Below the pieces are notes generated by a model. It searched no databases. It was not told the DNA's origin and worked only from the letters and a program-made list of their open reading frames with translations. From the NCBI GenBank assembly GCA_910584795.1, contig CAJUBZ010000038.1:1-5890 (forward strand): DNA of 5,890 bases, given 5' to 3'. The position numbers and the translations under genes are program-made. The stretch is from an uncultured Eubacterium sp. (GTDB lineage: Bacteria; Bacillota; Clostridia; Lachnospirales; Lachnospiraceae). This document shows, piece after piece, positions 4,876-5,890 of the stretch (positions are counted from its first letter, which is position 1; each line of letters starts with the position of its first letter).

Positions 4876-5238
4876 TTATTCAATCTTTACAGTGTCGTTT
4901 ATGTAATCAATAGTTATAGTTTTATATGGTTCATTGTTTTCTATCTCATATTTGTATAAGTCAATTTTTAACTCTGTGGGTTCTCCATTTATTCGGTTAT
5001 GTTCTTCCTTTACACGCTTGTATAAATCGGGGTCATTAAAATTCTTATACACAATAACATTTAAGTCGGTATCTCTACACCGTTGACCGCCTACCATTGT
5101 GTAAGACTGTGAAAAACTGTTTACAATCTCAAATTCGGGCTTTTCTGGCTCACTATGATAAATATATACCCTTGTCACAATAAAAGCCCCTAGAAGGGCG
5201 CACAAGCCCCCTAGAATCCATTTTTTCTTTTTCCTCAT
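4876..5238 (-). CDS. Small membrane-anchored protein of unknown function
   Basis: The 120-residue protein has a Lys/Arg-rich start (KKKK at 3-6), one hydrophobic segment (about 7-26) and a soluble domain of about 90 residues that should face outside the membrane. The Cys at 13 is not in a proper lipobox, so it is probably not a lipoprotein. The outer part is rich in charged residues and Asn, with alternating hydrophobics in TDLNVIVYKNF and YKTITIDYINDTVKIE that suggest beta strands. I recognise no family. It has AAAGGGGG (5255-5248) 9 bases before ATG 5238, its own terminator, and an extended -10 (TGATAATAT, 5279-5271). It diverges from the HTH gene across 119 bases, so the regulator may control it. 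A role in surface exclusion, host fitness or an antitoxin-free cargo unit cannot be told from sequence. Confidence 0.8.
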   Translation of the reverse strand: MRKKKKWILGGLCALLGAFIVTRVYIYHSEPEKPEFEIVNSFSQSYTMVGGQRCRDTDLNVIVYKNFNDPDLYKRVKEEHNRINGEPTELKIDLYKYEIENNEPYKTITIDYINDTVKIE

Positions 5239-5357
5239 AGATTTATACCCCCTTTATACTTATATAGCCTATATTATCATAAACCCTTATAAATATAAAG
5301 TTATTTCTTATAAAGTTTTTGGCTATAATATCTATAAATGCAAAGGGGTGTAAGGTT
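5239..5357. promoter_or_regulatory. Divergent promoter region between the anchored protein and HTH genes
   Basis: The leftward -10 is TGATAATAT at 5279-5271, with TTTATA as a fair -35. The rightward -10 is a perfect TATAAT at 5324-5329 with a poor -35, as expected of a regulated promoter. TATAGCC (5263-5269) and its complement GGCTATA (5321-5327) overlap the two start regions, and CTTATAAA is present twice between them. These repeats are candidate operators for the HTH protein. Confidence 0.55.
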
Positions 5358-5579
5358 ATGAAGTATTTACACATAAGACTTAATGAACTACTTGAAGAAA
5401 ACGGTATAAGCAAGAACCGCATATGTAAAGACTTGGAACAGCAACGGGGCAACTTCAACAGATATTGCCGTGATGACTTCCAGAGAGTAGACGCTAATCT
5501 CATTATCAAGTTGTGTGAATACTTTAACTGCTCTGTCGGGGACTTGTTTGAGATAAGAGAAAGAGAAGAAGAACAATAA
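5358..5579 (+). CDS. Cro/CI-family HTH regulator (small, YozG-like)
   Basis: This 73-residue cytoplasmic protein is almost entirely one helix-turn-helix domain. Helix 1 covers about 3-14 (IRLNELLEENG), the HTH about 18-37 (SKNRICKDLE, then the recognition region GNFNRYCRDD), and later helices 45-66 end in LCEYFNCSVGDLFEI, the hallmark end of this family. The tail RERE-EEQ is charged. Length fits the single-domain Cro/CI group, which act as dimers on operators. I chose ATG 5358 because AAAGGGGTG (5342-5350) lies 7 bases upstream and homology begins there; an upstream TTG at 5319 overlaps the promoter. It diverges from the anchored-protein gene and probably regulates the shared region and itself (inference). 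Its stop codon is inside its own terminator stem. Confidence 0.9.
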   Translation: MKYLHIRLNELLEENGISKNRICKDLEQQRGNFNRYCRDDFQRVDANLIIKLCEYFNCSVGDLFEIREREEEQ

Positions 5580-5605
5580 GCACTTTTCGGAGTGCTTATT
5601 TTTTT
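5575..5605 (+). terminator. Terminator of the HTH gene
   Basis: AATAAGCACT (5575-5584) pairs perfectly with AGTGCTTATT (5591-5600) around TTTCGG, running into a T-tract ending at 5605. The TAA stop codon (5577-5579) lies within the left arm. Confidence 0.9.
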
Positions 5606-5657
5606 ATACATATAGCATACTCAATTATCCCGTATCTAATACATATAGGATATGTAT
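5606..5657. repeat. ATACATATAG direct repeat and 19-bp palindrome
   Basis: ATACATATAG occurs at 5606-5615 and 5639-5648, 33 bases apart (three helical turns). The second copy forms a perfect inverted repeat, ATACATAT (5639-5646), AGG, ATATGTAT (5650-5657). This looks like a binding site for a dimeric protein. The HTH regulator or the integrase are the local candidates. Confidence 0.5.
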
Positions 5658-5708
5658 AAATGGGCTTGATTTCGGCACAATCATTTTTAAATTGGCTCGG
5701 CTTGTGTC

Positions 5709-5722
5709 TGCCCTTCGGGGCA
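5709..5722. other. UUCG-loop hairpin TGCCC-TTCG-GGGCA
   Basis: A 5-bp GC stem carries the very stable TTCG loop when read on the plus strand. No T-run follows on the plus strand and none directly follows on the minus strand, so it is not an ordinary terminator. It may mark the end of an unrecognised transcript or a folded replication or recombination element. Confidence 0.4.
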
Positions 5723-5744
5723 AAATAAAACTCATTCTACGGAA

Positions 5745-5757
5745 ATATTCGTATAAA
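5745..5757 (+). repeat. Right copy of 13-bp direct repeat; candidate attachment site
   Basis: ATATTCGTATAAA is identical to 134-146. As on the left, a second weaker unit follows one helical turn later (TTAGTATA, 5758-5765). parS begins eleven bases beyond it. Confidence 0.35.
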
Positions 5758-5767
5758 TTAGTATAAA

Positions 5768-5783
5768 TGTTTCACGTGGAACA
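5768..5783. promoter_or_regulatory. parS: parS centromere site
   Basis: The 16 bases read TGTTTCACGTGGAACA; the minus strand reads TGTTCCACGTGAAACA, which fits the Bacillus/Firmicutes parS consensus TGTTNCACGTGAAACA at every position. The symmetry extends to AATGTT...AACATT (5766-5785). parS is bound by chromosomal ParB (Spo0J) and loads SMC, and such sites cluster near the chromosome origin. No parA or parB gene is in the window, so the site depends on the host protein. Either it is chromosomal flank or the element carries it. Confidence 0.85.
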
Positions 5784-5784
5784 T

Positions 5785-5813
5785 TAAAAAAGCCTATAAA
5801 ATAGGCATTTTTA
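5785..5813. terminator. Bidirectional terminator-like hairpin
   Basis: GCCTAT (5792-5797) and ATAGGC (5801-5806) pair around AAA. The stem has A-residues before it and ATTTTT after it on the plus strand, and TTTTTT after it on the minus strand, so either direction could be stopped. The leftward reading is stronger. Confidence 0.6.
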
Positions 5814-5890
5814 ATATATAGTCTTGTTCCTAGTAATGTAATATGCAATGTAGAACACAATTGTATGATTGTTGAAACTGAAATTTCCGC
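5811..5890 (-). CDS. Possible C-terminal end of a leftward gene (partial, doubtful)
   Basis: A minus-strand frame is open from the window edge and ends at TAA (5813-5811), giving 25 residues with a hydrophobic stretch (TIVFYIAYYI) and a polar end. It ends where a leftward terminator hairpin begins, which is the arrangement expected of a real gene end. Other minus-strand frames are open here too, and 25 residues are too few to name a family. Confidence 0.2.
   Translation of the reverse strand, partial: GNFSFNNHTIVFYIAYYITRNKTIY

Noticed and set aside
5319..5357. TTG 5319 as start of the HTH gene
   Set aside because: The extra 13 residues overlap the TATAAT box and the family domain begins at Met 5358, which has a good ribosome binding site.
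4876..5579. Toxin-antitoxin pair
   Set aside because: The genes are divergent rather than co-transcribed, and the anchored protein does not resemble a known toxin.
5243..5611. Minus-strand open frames opposite the HTH gene
   Set aside because: They overlap a convincing HTH gene and its terminator and show no motif or ribosome binding site.

Overview
The window is AT-rich Gram-positive DNA, most likely from a gut-type clostridium (Firmicutes). The evidence is A/T-rich codon use, strong AAGGAGG-like ribosome binding sites, extended -10 promoters, hairpin-plus-T-run terminators and a perfect Firmicutes-type parS site. It carries the gene set of a small mobile element: a tyrosine recombinase, a rolling-circle Rep related to the Reps of CRESS-DNA viruses, a MobV/Pre-type relaxase, a small anchored protein of unknown function, and a Cro/CI-type regulator. 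This fits either a small mobilizable plasmid able to integrate, or an integrative and mobilizable element (IME) that replicates by rolling circle. The sequence alone does not settle which.

Layout. Positions 1-212 hold a doubtful short ORF, three TTCGTATA repeats and the integrase promoter. The integrase runs 213-1421 (+). The 746-base gap 1422-2167 is the replication control region. It begins with a stem-loop carrying TATTATTAC, which fits the nicking nonanucleotide of CRESS viruses and sits exactly at a 13-bp stem. An array of TGTGCAA iterons inside an 18-bp inverted repeat follows, then a strongly folded segment with GNRA loops, two leftward terminators, a leftward promoter and a leader that can hide the rep ribosome binding site. 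Rep follows (frame open 2168-3247, +), ending in a terminator at 3263-3288. Positions 3290-3471 hold three hairpins and the mob promoter and are the likely oriT. The relaxase runs 3472-4722 (+) and ends in a large hairpin. A leftward anchored-protein gene (4876-5238) and a rightward regulator (5358-5579) diverge from a shared 119-bp promoter region. Positions 5580-5890 have no complete gene. They hold a terminator, an ATACATAT palindrome, a UUCG hairpin, a second copy of a 13-bp sequence found before the integrase, a parS site and another terminator.

How the parts could work together (inference): integrase inserts and excises the element, possibly at the 13-bp repeats 134-146 and 5745-5757. 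Rep nicks the origin stem-loop of the circular form and unwinds it with its SF3 helicase domain. The relaxase nicks oriT so that a helper conjugative element can transfer it. The HTH gene and its divergent partner look like a small regulatory or cargo unit. The most unusual points are the geminivirus-like origin, a conserved Rep N-terminus with no ordinary in-frame start codon, a possible antisense/SD-sequestering switch in front of rep, and a chromosomal-type parS eleven bases beyond the right-hand 13-bp repeat.
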